Of a DNA stretch of 32,547 nt, positions 7,243-15,837 are shown in pieces; position 1 is the stretch's first letter; each line of letters begins with the position of its first letter. The DNA comes from VRUB01 sp046758085. Its GTDB lineage: Bacteria; Pseudomonadota; Gammaproteobacteria; Acidiferrobacterales; SPGG2. Below the pieces are notes generated by a model that worked only from the letters and a program-made list of their open reading frames with translations, made no database searches and was not told where the DNA came from. A program made the position numbers and the translations under genes. The stretch is from positions 1-32,547 of the forward strand of contig JBHHZP010000026.1 in assembly GCA_046758085.1 (NCBI GenBank). Direction: 5' to 3'.

Positions 7243-9492
7243 ATGTGGCTACAGTGGATTCCATGGAAGCTGATGGTAAGTCGGACGGCGCGTGCCCGGG
7301 GGCTGGTGGATCCGGTGAAGATCCTGGCGCGGCTGGAAAGCTTTGGCCAGCCGATTGAGTTTAAGCAACCGTTGGAGCTGCTTCGAGCGGGTATGGTGCT
7401 ACATGCCCGCGGGCTGCTGAACTCCAGCGCCATTCAGCACAATCTCGACTGGATCTGGCCTTACTGGGTGCAGCGTCAATACGATCCAAGGAATGATGCG
7501 TTCATTCCGCGCGCGTTCTCCATCACCCACATAAACCTTACGCACCGCAACTGGACCGCCGTAGGCATCCCGGACTTTGATGAGCTGCCCATTGTTGATC
7601 CGCGCGGACTGCTGATGCCGTTTTGGGACAGCTGGTCGCTTGATAGCTGGATCATTGCCGAAGACGGGCGCGAGTTAATTCCGTCGCGGCTACAACAGGC
7701 GCAGCAGCATCTCGATTTGAATGACGGTGTCGCCGTAGTCACACACTGCGCTCGAGACGGACTGGAGCTCGTATCGCGCACGGAAGTGGAAGACCAAGAC
7801 GGGCTCCCGCGCTGTCGCCTCGCACTCACGGCCAAGAGCGACCAGGCTGCGTGGCTGGTCGTTGCGCTTCGTCCTTACAACCCAGAGGGCGTGAGCTTCG
7901 TGCATGATATCGGGCTGGCCCCGGATAACCTCGGCTGGCGGATAGATGACCGGTGGATGGTGGCGTTCGACACATCCGCCGAGCAGCTACGGTTCTCCAA
8001 CTACCGGACCGGCGACGTGTACCACCGCCTTCGCCGACCCACCACTCGTGGCAGCATCCACTGCATCGTTGGCATGGCCACGGCGGCGGCGCTGTTCCGT
8101 GTCGATGGGCACCGACACGTGCGGGTGACAGTGCCGTTGGTGAAAAGAGGGGGCAACACAAAATCTCGCCCTGCTCGCTCGAGCTGGCACAAGGCGCTTA
8201 GTGGCTGTAGCCAATTGCATGTCCCGGATCACCGGATACAATTTTTGTACGAAGCAGCGCTTCGCTCCTTGGTTCTGCATGCACCGGGGGAGGTGTATCC
8301 TGGTCCGTATACCTATAAGAGGTTCTGGTATCGTGACGCGGCATTCATACTCCATGCACTGCTATGTGCCGGTCTGGCCGATCGGGTTGAACGTGCACTC
8401 GACCTATTCCCCGCACGTCAGACCCGGGCCGGATTCTTTCATTCGCAAAACGGGGAGTGGGACTCCAACGGTGAGGCGCTTTGGATATACAAACGCTTTT
8501 GCGAACTAACCGGGCGTAGCCCGAAGCCGGCGTGGCATCATGCCGTTCAGCTTGGCGGGCATTGGATCAAGAAAAAGCGCCTTGCTGACACGCTCGATGA
8601 ACCACACGCCGGTTTACTGCCGGCCGGTTTCAGCGCAGAGCACTTGGGACCCAATGACTATTACTATTGGGACGACTTTTGGGGGGTAGCCGGCCTGGAG
8701 TCTGCCGCACAGCTCCTGGCACGCTTGGGCGAACAAAAAACGGCTGCCGATTTTCGCCGGCAGGCCGGCCGCTTGCGGGAAGCCATCGAACGAAGCCTCG
8801 CCCGGGCTGCATCCCGCCTGGCGCGCCCCGGCATGCCCGCTTCCCCTTACCGGCGCCTGGACTCAGGGTCTATAGGCTCGCTCGTCGCCGGCTATCCGTT
8901 GCAACTGTTCGCACCTGCGGATGCGCGCTTGCTCGATACCGTGGACTATCTTTTGAACCAGTGTTTCGTGCGCGGCGGGTTCTTCCTCGACATGGTGCAC
9001 TCGGGCATCAACCCTTACCTAACGCTGCATGTTGCTCAGGTCCTGCTACGGGCCGGAGACCTGCGTTGTCTCGATTTGATCCGGACAGTCGCAGATCTCG
9101 CGTCTCCGACAGGTCAGTGGCCCGAGGCAATTCATCCGCGCACGGGGGGCGGCTGTATGGGCGACGGACATCACGTATGGGCATCTGCCGAGTGGGTGGT
9201 CATGGTACGCAACAGCTTCGTGCGCGAGGAAGGGGATCGACTTATTCTGGCATCGGCCGTTCAACCTGGCTGGCTGCAGCAGCGGGACGAATGCTCATTC
9301 GGGCCGACAGCTACTCCCTTCGGCGAGATCATGGTCCGGCTCGCCCCGGATCGTGAGCGCGTGGAGGTAAGCTGGGAAGCCAGCTGGCGCATGCCGCCAC
9401 CCTTCATTGAAGTTCGCCTGCCGGGCTCTGCACCGGTGCTGGCAGCGCCCCGGCAGACCTCGGTGGCCGTCGAGCGGGTAGCCGTGGCATGA
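7243..9492 (+). CDS. Glycoside hydrolase-like protein (six-hairpin fold, debranching-enzyme-like)
   Basis: A 749-residue protein. The second half looks like an (alpha/alpha)6 six-hairpin glycosidase domain, as in glycogen-debranching glucosidases and related families. Visible signatures are YTYKRFWYRDAAFIL near residue 360, then GFFHSQNGEWDSNGEALW with a possible acidic catalytic residue. NDYYYWDDFWGVAGLESA, GGFFLDMVHSGINPYLT and HHVWASAEWV follow. The N-terminal half is beta-rich, with many Trp/Tyr. No signal peptide is seen, so it is probably cytoplasmic. The ATG at 7243 has GAGG 8 bases upstream and is preferred over an in-frame TTG at 7219. It overlaps the glycosyltransferase gene by four bases (ATGA), so the two are translationally coupled. 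A perfect FNR box lies upstream. The glycan substrate is unknown. Confidence 0.75.
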   Translation: MWLQWIPWKLMVSRTARARGLVDPVKILARLESFGQPIEFKQPLELLRAGMVLHARGLLNSSAIQHNLDWIWPYWVQRQYDPRNDAFIPRAFSITHINLTHRNWTAVGIPDFDELPIVDPRGLLMPFWDSWSLDSWIIAEDGRELIPSRLQQAQQHLDLNDGVAVVTHCARDGLELVSRTEVEDQDGLPRCRLALTAKSDQAAWLVVALRPYNPEGVSFVHDIGLAPDNLGWRIDDRWMVAFDTSAEQLRFSNYRTGDVYHRLRRPTTRGSIHCIVGMATAAALFRVDGHRHVRVTVPLVKRGGNTKSRPARSSWHKALSGCSQLHVPDHRIQFLYEAALRSLVLHAPGEVYPGPYTYKRFWYRDAAFILHALLCAGLADRVERALDLFPARQTRAGFFHSQNGEWDSNGEALWIYKRFCELTGRSPKPAWHHAVQLGGHWIKKKRLADTLDEPHAGLLPAGFSAEHLGPNDYYYWDDFWGVAGLESAAQLLARLGEQKTAADFRRQAGRLREAIERSLARAASRLARPGMPASPYRRLDSGSIGSLVAGYPLQLFAPADARLLDTVDYLLNQCFVRGGFFLDMVHSGINPYLTLHVAQVLLRAGDLRCLDLIRTVADLASPTGQWPEAIHPRTGGGCMGDGHHVWASAEWVVMVRNSFVREEGDRLILASAVQPGWLQQRDECSFGPTATPFGEIMVRLAPDRERVEVSWEASWRMPPPFIEVRLPGSAPVLAAPRQTSVAVERVAVA

Positions 9493-10772
9493 ACATCTTG
9501 ATGTTCACGAACACGTTTACGCCTCACGTCGGCGGTGTGGCACGCAGCGTTCAGGGTTTTACCAAAGAGTTCCGCGAGCGCGGCCACCGCGTCGTCGTGG
9601 CCGCCCCTTACTTCGAGAACACACCTGACCGCGAGGCCGATGTGATCCGTTTCCCTGCGGTTCAGCACTTCAACGGCAGCGATTTCTCCGTTCCCGTGCC
9701 GGTTCCCGGCCGGCTGTATACCGCCCTCAAGACATTCCACCCAGATATCGTGCATTCTCACCATCCCTTCCTTCTCGGCGATACAGCGCTGCGTGTCGCG
9801 GCTGCCCGTAACATACCAGTGGTTTTTACCCACCATACGCTGTATGAGGAGTACACGCATTACGTCCCGGGCGATTCGCCGACGCTAAAACGCTTCGCCG
9901 TAGACCTCGCAATCGGTTACTGCAATCTTTGCGACGCGGTTGTCGCCCCCAGCCAGACAGTGGCGGACCTGCTCGTGGGACGCGGGACCGCCGTGCCTAT
10001 CGAGATCATTCCCACCGGCGTGGATCGCGCGGTGTTTGCCAAGGGCGACGGGCGCGCTGCTCGAAAGCGGTTTGGCATTCCCACAGACGCCTTCGTCGTC
10101 GGTCATACCGGGCGGCTGGCGCCCGAGAAAAACCCGCGTTTCCTCGCCGAGGCCGTGGCCCAATTTCTCCTTTCCAATGAGCACTGCCATTTTCTCGTTG
10201 CCGGCGCGGGACCATCGATGCAGGAAATCCAGGCCATCTTCGAACGCCGCGGGCTTGCGGGCCGGCTGCACCTGGCGGGGGTCATGGGCCACCCGGAGTT
10301 GGCAGGCGCCTATCGTGCCATGAACGTTTTCGCCTTTTCCTCACACACAGAGACGCAGGGTATGGTGCTTACGGAAGCGATGGCGGCCGGGGTACCGGTG
10401 GTAGCCGTGGACGCATCGGGTGTTCGAGAGGTGGTGCGCGACGGCGTGAATGGGCGCCTGTTGCCAGCCGATAATCCAGATTCGTTTAGCGCCGCCCTGT
10501 CCTGGGTGGCGGCACTAAGCCCGCAGGCGAACCAACGACTGCAGCAAGCGATCGCCCGCACGGCTGAGGAGTTCTCCATGCCAAGGACTACCGCCCGGGT
10601 GCTCGCCCTCTACGAGTCCTTGATCAACAGCGCGCCGGCAACAAGGGAGATCGAGACCAGCCCTTGGGCGTCCGCCCGCAGGCGCATTGAGGAGGAGTGG
10701 AAGATCATCCGCAACATCGCCCGCGCCGTCGGCGATTCCGTGTTGTCGGCGCCGCGGCCGCAGAAACGCTAG
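9489..10772 (+). CDS. Glycosyltransferase family 4, diacylglycerol glucosyltransferase-like
   Basis: A 427-residue retaining GT-B glycosyltransferase. The N-terminal acceptor domain opens MNILMFTNTFTPHVGGVARSV. It carries HSHHPFLLGD and THHTLYEEYTHY, a motif common in bacterial 1,2-diacylglycerol 3-glucosyltransferases and related lipid glycosyltransferases. The C-terminal nucleotide-sugar domain has VGHTGRLAPEKN and ends with SSHTETQGMVLTEAMAAG, the E-x7-E motif of GT4. It is probably membrane-associated and transfers a hexose to a lipid acceptor; the exact donor is inferred, not shown. It overlaps the upstream hydrolase by four bases. The downstream acyltransferase begins about 14 bases after the stop, supporting one operon. 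Confidence 0.87.
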   Translation: MNILMFTNTFTPHVGGVARSVQGFTKEFRERGHRVVVAAPYFENTPDREADVIRFPAVQHFNGSDFSVPVPVPGRLYTALKTFHPDIVHSHHPFLLGDTALRVAAARNIPVVFTHHTLYEEYTHYVPGDSPTLKRFAVDLAIGYCNLCDAVVAPSQTVADLLVGRGTAVPIEIIPTGVDRAVFAKGDGRAARKRFGIPTDAFVVGHTGRLAPEKNPRFLAEAVAQFLLSNEHCHFLVAGAGPSMQEIQAIFERRGLAGRLHLAGVMGHPELAGAYRAMNVFAFSSHTETQGMVLTEAMAAGVPVVAVDASGVREVVRDGVNGRLLPADNPDSFSAALSWVAALSPQANQRLQQAIARTAEEFSMPRTTARVLALYESLINSAPATREIETSPWASARRRIEEEWKIIRNIARAVGDSVLSAPRPQKR

Positions 10773-10785
10773 GGGCCGGCGCGCA

Positions 10786-11532
10786 GTGCATTACCCGACT
10801 AAGCGCAGAGCGCCGGCGGCCGAACCCCTTGCCGAGAGACAGCGGGTAGGTGCAGAGCCGTTGTCACCGACCCGCCGGCATAGGCTCCAAGCCCGAGTGC
10901 TCGGCCTGATCTGGGCATGGGTGTTGCGCCTGCAAGCTGCAACCTGGCGCATCGAGGTCGAGGGGCTTGATCGGCTCGACCGCATGATCAGCCGCGATCA
11001 GCGGTTTCTCCTGACCTTTTGGCACGGCAAGTACCTTCCGCTGTTTGCGCTTTTGCGGGATCACAACGCCTGCGTGTTTGCGAGCGATTCCCCTCGCGGT
11101 GATGTGCTAGCCGAGATTAGCCGGCGATTCGGTTACGCGTGTATGCAGATTCCCGACCATGCAAGAGATCGATCCCTGGATCTCATGCGCGAGACCCTCC
11201 CTCACCACCGGGCTGGCGCCATTGCGGTGGACGGTCCGTTGGGGCCCCATCACGTTGTTCATCGCGGCGCAATCCAACTGGCCTCCGAGCTCGGGCTTGT
11301 CGTGCTGCCGGCTTCGGTAGCGGCCCGGCGTAAGCGGGTGCGCAAGCAGCGATGGGACCGCATGGAGGTCCCCCACCTGTTCACGCGCGTGTACTTGGTT
11401 GTCGGCAATCCGATCATAATCCCTTCGGACGTGGCGCCGGACGACATCGCTGGCTGGGCCAATCAGCTGCGCGATGCGCTCGAGGCCGTGGACCGCCGGG
11501 CGGAAGACAAAGCGCGTACAGTTGCGCTATAG
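10786..11532 (+). CDS. DUF374 lysophospholipid acyltransferase-family protein
   Basis: A 248-residue protein of the DUF374/LPLAT group, related to lipid A and phospholipid acyltransferases. Seen: a hydrophobic helix (LGLIWAWVLRLQAATWRIEVEG), then FLLTFWHGKYLPLFALL where the catalytic His of the HX4D-like region sits, FASDSPRGDVLAEI, and AIAVDGPLGPHHVVHRGAIQLA, the typical DGPxGP motif. It is likely an inner-membrane-associated protein that acylates a lipid precursor. I chose the GTG at 10786, with AGGGG about 10 bases upstream, because the open frame from 10687 overlaps the glycosyltransferase with low-complexity Arg-rich sequence. It is third in the hydrolase-glycosyltransferase-acyltransferase block. 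Confidence 0.82.
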   Translation: MHYPTKRRAPAAEPLAERQRVGAEPLSPTRRHRLQARVLGLIWAWVLRLQAATWRIEVEGLDRLDRMISRDQRFLLTFWHGKYLPLFALLRDHNACVFASDSPRGDVLAEISRRFGYACMQIPDHARDRSLDLMRETLPHHRAGAIAVDGPLGPHHVVHRGAIQLASELGLVVLPASVAARRKRVRKQRWDRMEVPHLFTRVYLVVGNPIIIPSDVAPDDIAGWANQLRDALEAVDRRAEDKARTVAL

Positions 11533-11609
11533 GCCGCAGCCAGGGACTCGCGTATCGCTGTCGTGTGTGCTCGTGTGCTGCACTGCAGCGCCAACCGATT
11601 GCGCTGTTC

Positions 11610-11623
11610 TTGATCTGGATCAA
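11610..11623 (+). promoter_or_regulatory. Perfect FNR/ANR-type box upstream of the HIG1 gene
   Basis: TTGATCTGGATCAA is a second perfect TTGAT-N4-ATCAA palindrome, centred about 125 bases upstream of the ATG at 11742. A GATAGA sequence at 11652-11657 could serve as the -10 of a near class II promoter. The gene downstream belongs to the hypoxia-induced-gene domain family, which makes the site more credible. Confidence 0.7.
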
Positions 11624-11741
11624 TGAACCCCCGCCGGCGCTGTGTTTGGCTGATAGATGTAGAAGCTGTGTACTGGGGTGGCGGCGCCAACGCAACATGC
11701 GCGTCCGCTGTCTCCTCCCAAGTCGTCAGCGAGGATTGGTC

Positions 11742-11933
11742 ATGGAAATTTTTGTCATTCTCATAACGATCGGCCTGTTAGCCACGACCGGCGCCCTGGT
11801 GACCGGTATCGTCTCCATGGCACGTGGTGGGCAGTTTGATCAGGCACACAGTACTCAGTTGATGTTCGCACGCGTTGGATTACAGGCTGTTACGCTGCTG
11901 TGTCTGCTGGTCGTTCTCTATTTGCTGGTCTGA
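11742..11933 (+). CDS. Small two-helix membrane protein, HIG1-domain type
   Basis: A 63-residue protein with two transmembrane helices (about residues 3-26 and 46-63) joined by a short loop. The sequence MARGGQFDQAHSTQLMFARVGLQAV follows the HIG1 (hypoxia-induced gene 1) pattern: G-x-x-x-M-A-x-G-G, then L-M-x-x-R-V-x-L-Q. In mitochondria HIG1 proteins associate with cytochrome c oxidase; bacterial members are annotated as twin transmembrane proteins and are little studied. GAGG lies about 7 bases before the ATG. An open frame beginning far upstream at 11352 is an overlap artefact. A perfect FNR box lies in the 209-base leader. Confidence 0.8.
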   Translation: MEIFVILITIGLLATTGALVTGIVSMARGGQFDQAHSTQLMFARVGLQAVTLLCLLVVLYLLV

Positions 11934-11951
11934 CACCGTCACAGAGTCGAA

Positions 11952-13511
11952 TTAGTCAGCCGCAAGCTCTGAATGCGATCCGGCTAAAGGTGGCTGTCGC
12001 ACCGCTTGCACAGAAGCTGTTCGTGCATCCGCAAGCAGCTTGCGCGCGCGCGCGGCGGGCACGCCCAGGTTCGAACCACCGAATTCAGGCATGATTGCGG
12101 TATTGACGGCGACCACCTCCCCGTCGAGCCCCACTACAGGTCCGCCGCTCCCGCCACTTGTCGTTTCCGCGTCGTACACTACGGCCGTGGCGCTGACCTG
12201 GCCGACAATACCGCGGGTCGCCAACGGACCGATGCGCCCTGCCTCCGATAGTCGACGTGCAGCAATCCAGAAGCTCATCTCGTCGGCGTCGCGTAGCTCC
12301 TGCACAAATCCCTCGCCGGCGCGCGCCAGCAGTGCCCGCATCCCGGTCGGATACCCGAGCACTATTACCTCATCACCAGGCTGTGGCGGCGCGGTGCTCA
12401 ATGTCAGATGCTTGACCTGCCCTGTCACGGCGTCGCAGCGCAACACAGCAACATCGACATCGTCGCTGGCGACAACCAGATTGACCTCGAACGGTTCCTT
12501 GACCCCGGCGAGGTAACCTACAAAACGGTGTACCGCCGGCTCATACCCTTGCCCCGTCAGTTTCTGCGAAAGCTCATCGATCTCCCACGGCCGTGCGACG
12601 TGGCGATTGGTGAGCAGCAGACCATCTTCGCTCGCAACAAAAGCGGTGCCGATAAACAGCCGTTCGAACACCGGCCCGTTGCCCTGCGTGCTGAGAAAAG
12701 CCAGGCCGGCGGAGTTGTCGGCCGACGTGCGTTCCGGGGCACGCATGAGGTGGCGCAATGGCTTGCCGCTATCGCGATCGACGAACCCATAGGCTAACTG
12801 AAGGAACACGATCGACTCGCTCGCCGTCGAGATCACTCGCCGGCCGGCACCGATGCGTGCCTCAATCGCCGCGAGGCGTTCGCTCGTGCTGGTGAAGTGA
12901 ATGCTTTCGTCGGCCAGACGCTGCTCTAATGCGACATTGTGCCACGCCAAGAAGCCGGCGCTGCTGGCCAACAGCAGCATCGATGCAAGCATACCCCAAC
13001 GAAACCACAGGGACGTCTGCGTGGCGAGCTCTCTGGGCATCGCCGACAGGAAGATCGCCACACGGCCCACGACAGAACGCCCACCATAGCGTGCACAATC
13101 TACACAGTCGGACAGTGCTTCAGTAATCGACTTGTAAGCACGACTTCCCTTTTCGTGCAGACGAAATCGCAGCAATGGCCCGCATTGGCCGATCTGGATG
13201 AGGTCGCCGGACTGGAGTGCTTTGCTTATTACCTGCTGGCCATTGATCCAGACAGGCTGACTCGGGTTGGCGCAAAGTGCATAGGTGGAATCGCGCCGCT
13301 GCAGTGTTGCATGTTGCGCCGAGACCGCTGACTCGCGATCCGCAGGGAAGTGGATCTCTGCGTTCGTGGCCGTGCCAATACGAAGTATCTCTCCGACAAC
13401 TCTTTCGGTCGTGCCGCGGCGACTGCCCGATAGGTGCACCACCACTGCTATCGGCGTGGTAGCCGAGCCCCCACGGCTTGGAAGCGGCATGCAAGGTGAC
13501 GGCTGTTTCAT
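11952..13511 (-). CDS. FHA-transmembrane-trypsin-like serine protease
   Basis: A 519-residue protein with an uncommon order of domains. Residues about 18-120 form an FHA domain, which binds phosphothreonine: ILRIGTATNAEIHF, then SAVSAQHATLQ and WINGQQV. A transmembrane helix lies near 173-190, followed by a coiled segment (LEQRLADESI to IEARIG). A DegP/HtrA-like trypsin domain comes next. The triad is visible: His304 in LTNRHVA, Asp353 in DVDVAVL, Ser455 in TSGGSGGPVV. No PDZ domain follows. Topology suggests FHA inside and protease in the periplasm. The ATG at 13511 has AAGGA upstream; in-frame starts up to 13568 exist. The C-terminal 30 residues are low complexity. It may relay a Ser/Thr phosphorylation signal to proteolysis, which is inference. 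Confidence 0.85.
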   Translation of the reverse strand: MKQPSPCMPLPSRGGSATTPIAVVVHLSGSRRGTTERVVGEILRIGTATNAEIHFPADRESAVSAQHATLQRRDSTYALCANPSQPVWINGQQVISKALQSGDLIQIGQCGPLLRFRLHEKGSRAYKSITEALSDCVDCARYGGRSVVGRVAIFLSAMPRELATQTSLWFRWGMLASMLLLASSAGFLAWHNVALEQRLADESIHFTSTSERLAAIEARIGAGRRVISTASESIVFLQLAYGFVDRDSGKPLRHLMRAPERTSADNSAGLAFLSTQGNGPVFERLFIGTAFVASEDGLLLTNRHVARPWEIDELSQKLTGQGYEPAVHRFVGYLAGVKEPFEVNLVVASDDVDVAVLRCDAVTGQVKHLTLSTAPPQPGDEVIVLGYPTGMRALLARAGEGFVQELRDADEMSFWIAARRLSEAGRIGPLATRGIVGQVSATAVVYDAETTSGGSGGPVVGLDGEVVAVNTAIMPEFGGSNLGVPAARARKLLADARTASVQAVRQPPLAGSHSELAAD

Positions 13512-14340
13512 GGTCGCTAGTCCTTCGGATGCCATGTAAGCGATGCGGCTCCTTGATGTGTGGGCCACGCGTAATAACGGACCTTGACGATTGTACGTTT
13601 GCTGATTTCACTGCAGGGCAACTAATGCTATCCACATCGAAGAAACAAGAACATCACCGCTGCGGTTCAATCAAGTGCCACTTCTGTCCCATAAACTTCC
13701 ACCACAGCCCGAACCATGACGGGCGTTTATTTCGGAGACTGTTGCAAGCCCGGGATGCTGGCACCGAGCCTAGAGGAAGGGTTTCTCGGCGTGTCTCGGA
13801 AATAAATGCTCTCATATCCGCACCGCAGTCCATTCGGTAAACACCTGCCAGTACTAACGCCTTTCAGGAGGCCAGGTCGAGATTCTCGGGACAGCAAGCA
13901 AGTGCCCTTTTCCAATCGTTGCAAGAACAATCGTACTGCGCACATCCCGCTCATCGCTCAGTTGAAAGCCGGATACCCCATTACATATTAATTCGACAAC
14001 ACTCTATCACCATCGTTCCAGCCACTAAACGGCCCGCGCACGACCCCATTGGTGATGCAAGCGCTATTCCATAGGGCAATACCATGTACAACAGCTGGTG
14101 CTCAGCCAGCGGTGTCCGCTATAACAGTGTCACGCACGCGGAACCCACCTTCCAAGTAGGGCTATAGCGCCTGATACTTTCGATAGACATGTCAGGATTT
14201 TCGTCACTCACCGGTCCCTATCCAGGAGGCCGCTGAAAACTGTTTTCTGCGGTTTCGTAGCGCCGCGCATGAATGCCTCGCACTTCCTCGGACATAGGGG
14301 CACAGTGCGAGAAGCTGTGGGTTTGGAGGAGACGTCAGTT
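13512..14340. other. Gene-poor region with one repeat copy
   Basis: About 830 bases without a convincing gene. Short open frames (for example 13478-13840 and 13806-13991) lack a ribosome binding site and family-like sequence. The region contains repeat copy B at 13723-13809 and has lower GC than its neighbours around 13900-14100. It should hold the promoters for the FHA-protease gene and the small gene at 14341. Confidence 0.5.
13723..13809 (+). repeat. Copy B of the dispersed repeat (87 bp, terminal inverted repeats)
   Basis: The left end GCGTTTATTTCGGAGAC and the right end GTCTCGGAAATAAATGC are inverted repeats of each other. Internally GATGCTGGCACCGAGCCTA closely matches the reverse complement of 29643-29660 in copy D, and the last 50 bases match copy C. 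No coding capacity. Confidence 0.75.
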
Positions 14341-14613
14341 ATGACATATTTACAATCAGGAGTGGCGTATATTCGGCGTGCGACCCGACGCAAGAGTCAA
14401 ACCTCCTGGCGCCCGCCGTCGACCATTGTGGTCACCTATAATGCGCAAACGCATACGGTCTCTGCGCTTTGCGAAGCGAATGGAGCCGAGACTGTGGAGA
14501 TGTTTACTCCGCCCGGAGTAGTGATAAACCCCGTCAATGCCTGGCGCCAAGATGTGGGCCAGATCTTCGCTGGCTTCGGCGTTGATATGCCTGCGTCACT
14601 CAGACGTCAGTGA
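14341..14613 (+). CDS. Small hypothetical protein
   Basis: A possible 90-residue protein starting MTYLQSGVAYIRRATRRKSQ. The main support is a strong GGAGGAGA Shine-Dalgarno about 9 bases before this ATG. The sequence has a basic N-terminus and a plausible folded middle (STIVVTYNAQTHTVSALCEANGAE). No signal peptide, membrane helix or recognisable motif is present. An in-frame start at 14269 adds 24 residues but lacks a ribosome binding site. It stands alone between repeats, so it may be an orphan or decayed gene. Confidence 0.45.
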   Translation: MTYLQSGVAYIRRATRRKSQTSWRPPSTIVVTYNAQTHTVSALCEANGAETVEMFTPPGVVINPVNAWRQDVGQIFAGFGVDMPASLRRQ

Positions 14614-14792
14614 TCGAATGAGCGGCCGACTCTTCTGCCTGCCGGGCCGCCCGTGGTAAGAATTTCCTGATCAATTCGTTCAAGCAAGAGCCGCGCCTTC
14701 TCGTCGCCGTTATCTACCACCTTAACCAAGCCAGGCGAATGTGACCACCGCAGAGGCGGTGATTTGTCACCGATCCGGAAAATCTCTCGAAG
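14607..14792 (-). pseudogene. Possible gene remnant, open segment without a start
   Basis: On the minus strand 61 codons stay open between a TAG at 14793-14795 and the TGA at 14607-14609. The translation includes VKVVDNGDEKARLLLERIDQ, which reads like real protein. There is no ATG, only internal TTG/GTG codons, and no recognised family. It may be the 3' end of a degraded gene. Confidence 0.25.
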
Positions 14793-14869
14793 CTATTGCG
14801 CAGCAACGAACTGTGCGCGCCGCGCGCGCCCCCGCAAAGCGCGGGCTAGTCTGCGCCGATTTCCTCGTG

Positions 14870-15805
14870 CTAACGGTTCTCCAGCACACACGGCTTGAGT
14901 GACAAATCTGCAGGCAGGCGAGTACTGGCATCCCCGCAAGCCTCATCGAGTTGTTTCTGCGTGAGCCCCACAGCATCACGCAGGTCGGCCCCTTGGAAGT
15001 TGGTGCCGAGTAGGTCGGCCTTGTGCAGATCGGCGTCGCGCAGATCCGCCTTTTGCACGTTCGCGCCCTCCAGATCTGCGCGCCGCAGGTTAGCATGCCG
15101 CAGGTCGGCGCCCTCCAGCCGAGCGCGGCGCAACTTGGCTTTTCGCAGCTTGGCATGGGAGAGCTTGGTCTGTTGGAGCCACGCAAAACTGAGCTTGGCC
15201 TTGCGCAGGTCCAGCCCGCTGAGATCGAGCTTTGCAAGCCTGGCCGCGAAGAGATTGGCGTGCTTGAGATTGGCGCCTGCAAGCACGGCACCTTCGAGCT
15301 TGGCAAACCCAAGGATGGCACGCTTCATGTTGGCGCCGCGAAGATCTGATTTCTGCAACTCGGTCGCGAACAGATCCGACTTCCGCAGATCAGCGCCGGT
15401 GAGAATAGTTTGTTGCAGGTTCGCGCGAAACAGATAGGTACGCTTTAGCTTTCCGCGTAAGAGGCTGGCACGGCGCAAGTTAACATTGGGCAGCTTGACC
15501 TTGCGCAGATCGGCATAGCGCAGATCCGCCTCGCGCAGGTCCACACCCGCAAGCACGGCCTCCTTGCGGTAGGCGCGAGCGAGATGAAGCCGGCAAAGTA
15601 TGGCACGCTTGCCACGGGACTGGTCTTGCAACCATTCTTCGTGTGCATCGAGTATCGCGTCCAACTCCTGCTGCTTGGGCTTGAAATCCGCAGGATTCGG
15701 ACATTCGTGTCGAGGGGCCTCGGCACCCACGGCTGACGCTACAACCAGGACCAGCCCTAGGAACCCAACAGCCTTGATCAAAACAACGTGCCCCTTGCCT
15801 CCCAT
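14870..15805 (-). CDS. Secreted pentapeptide-repeat protein
   Basis: A protein of about 311 residues whose main part is a long run of A(D/N)LxX pentapeptide repeats (roughly residues 75-265), such as ADLRY, ADLRK, ANLQQ, ADLEG. These fold as a right-handed quadrilateral beta-helix. A hydrophobic leader (LIKAVGFLGLVLVVASAVGA) indicates export. A charged helical segment with Cys (HECPNPADFKPKQQELDAIL) precedes the repeats, and a short tail with two Cys follows them. The ATG at 15805 lacks a good ribosome binding site; a TTG at 15781, preceded by AAGGGG, would give an ideal signal peptide. The GST gene upstream ends about 33 bases away, so the two may be co-transcribed. Function cannot be predicted; the repeats show only a scaffold fold. 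Confidence 0.85.
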   Translation of the reverse strand: MGGKGHVVLIKAVGFLGLVLVVASAVGAEAPRHECPNPADFKPKQQELDAILDAHEEWLQDQSRGKRAILCRLHLARAYRKEAVLAGVDLREADLRYADLRKVKLPNVNLRRASLLRGKLKRTYLFRANLQQTILTGADLRKSDLFATELQKSDLRGANMKRAILGFAKLEGAVLAGANLKHANLFAARLAKLDLSGLDLRKAKLSFAWLQQTKLSHAKLRKAKLRRARLEGADLRHANLRRADLEGANVQKADLRDADLHKADLLGTNFQGADLRDAVGLTQKQLDEACGDASTRLPADLSLKPCVLENR

Positions 15806-15837
15806 ACCCGCGTGAGTTGGCCCATGCGCCCGACCAT

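Noticed and set aside
10687..10785. Upstream extension of the acyltransferase gene
   Set aside because: It overlaps the glycosyltransferase and encodes an Arg/Pro-rich stretch. The GTG at 10786 with AGGGG upstream is a better start.
11352..11741. Upstream extension of the HIG1 frame (193 codons in total)
   Set aside because: It overlaps the acyltransferase and has no coding character. The ATG at 11742 has a clear ribosome binding site.
13478..13991. Possible genes of 60-120 codons in the gene-poor region
   Set aside because: They span repeat copy B or overlap the start of the FHA-protease gene, and none has a good start signal.
14895..15437. 180-codon plus-strand frame with Ser/Arg-rich repeats
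   Set aside because: It is the mirror of the pentapeptide-repeat gene. The periodicity comes from the repeated codons on the other strand.
14870..15600. Regular spacing that could suggest a CRISPR or tandem DNA repeat
   Set aside because: The 15-base period is that of pentapeptide codons. Units are diverged and translate in frame as A(D/N)LxX.
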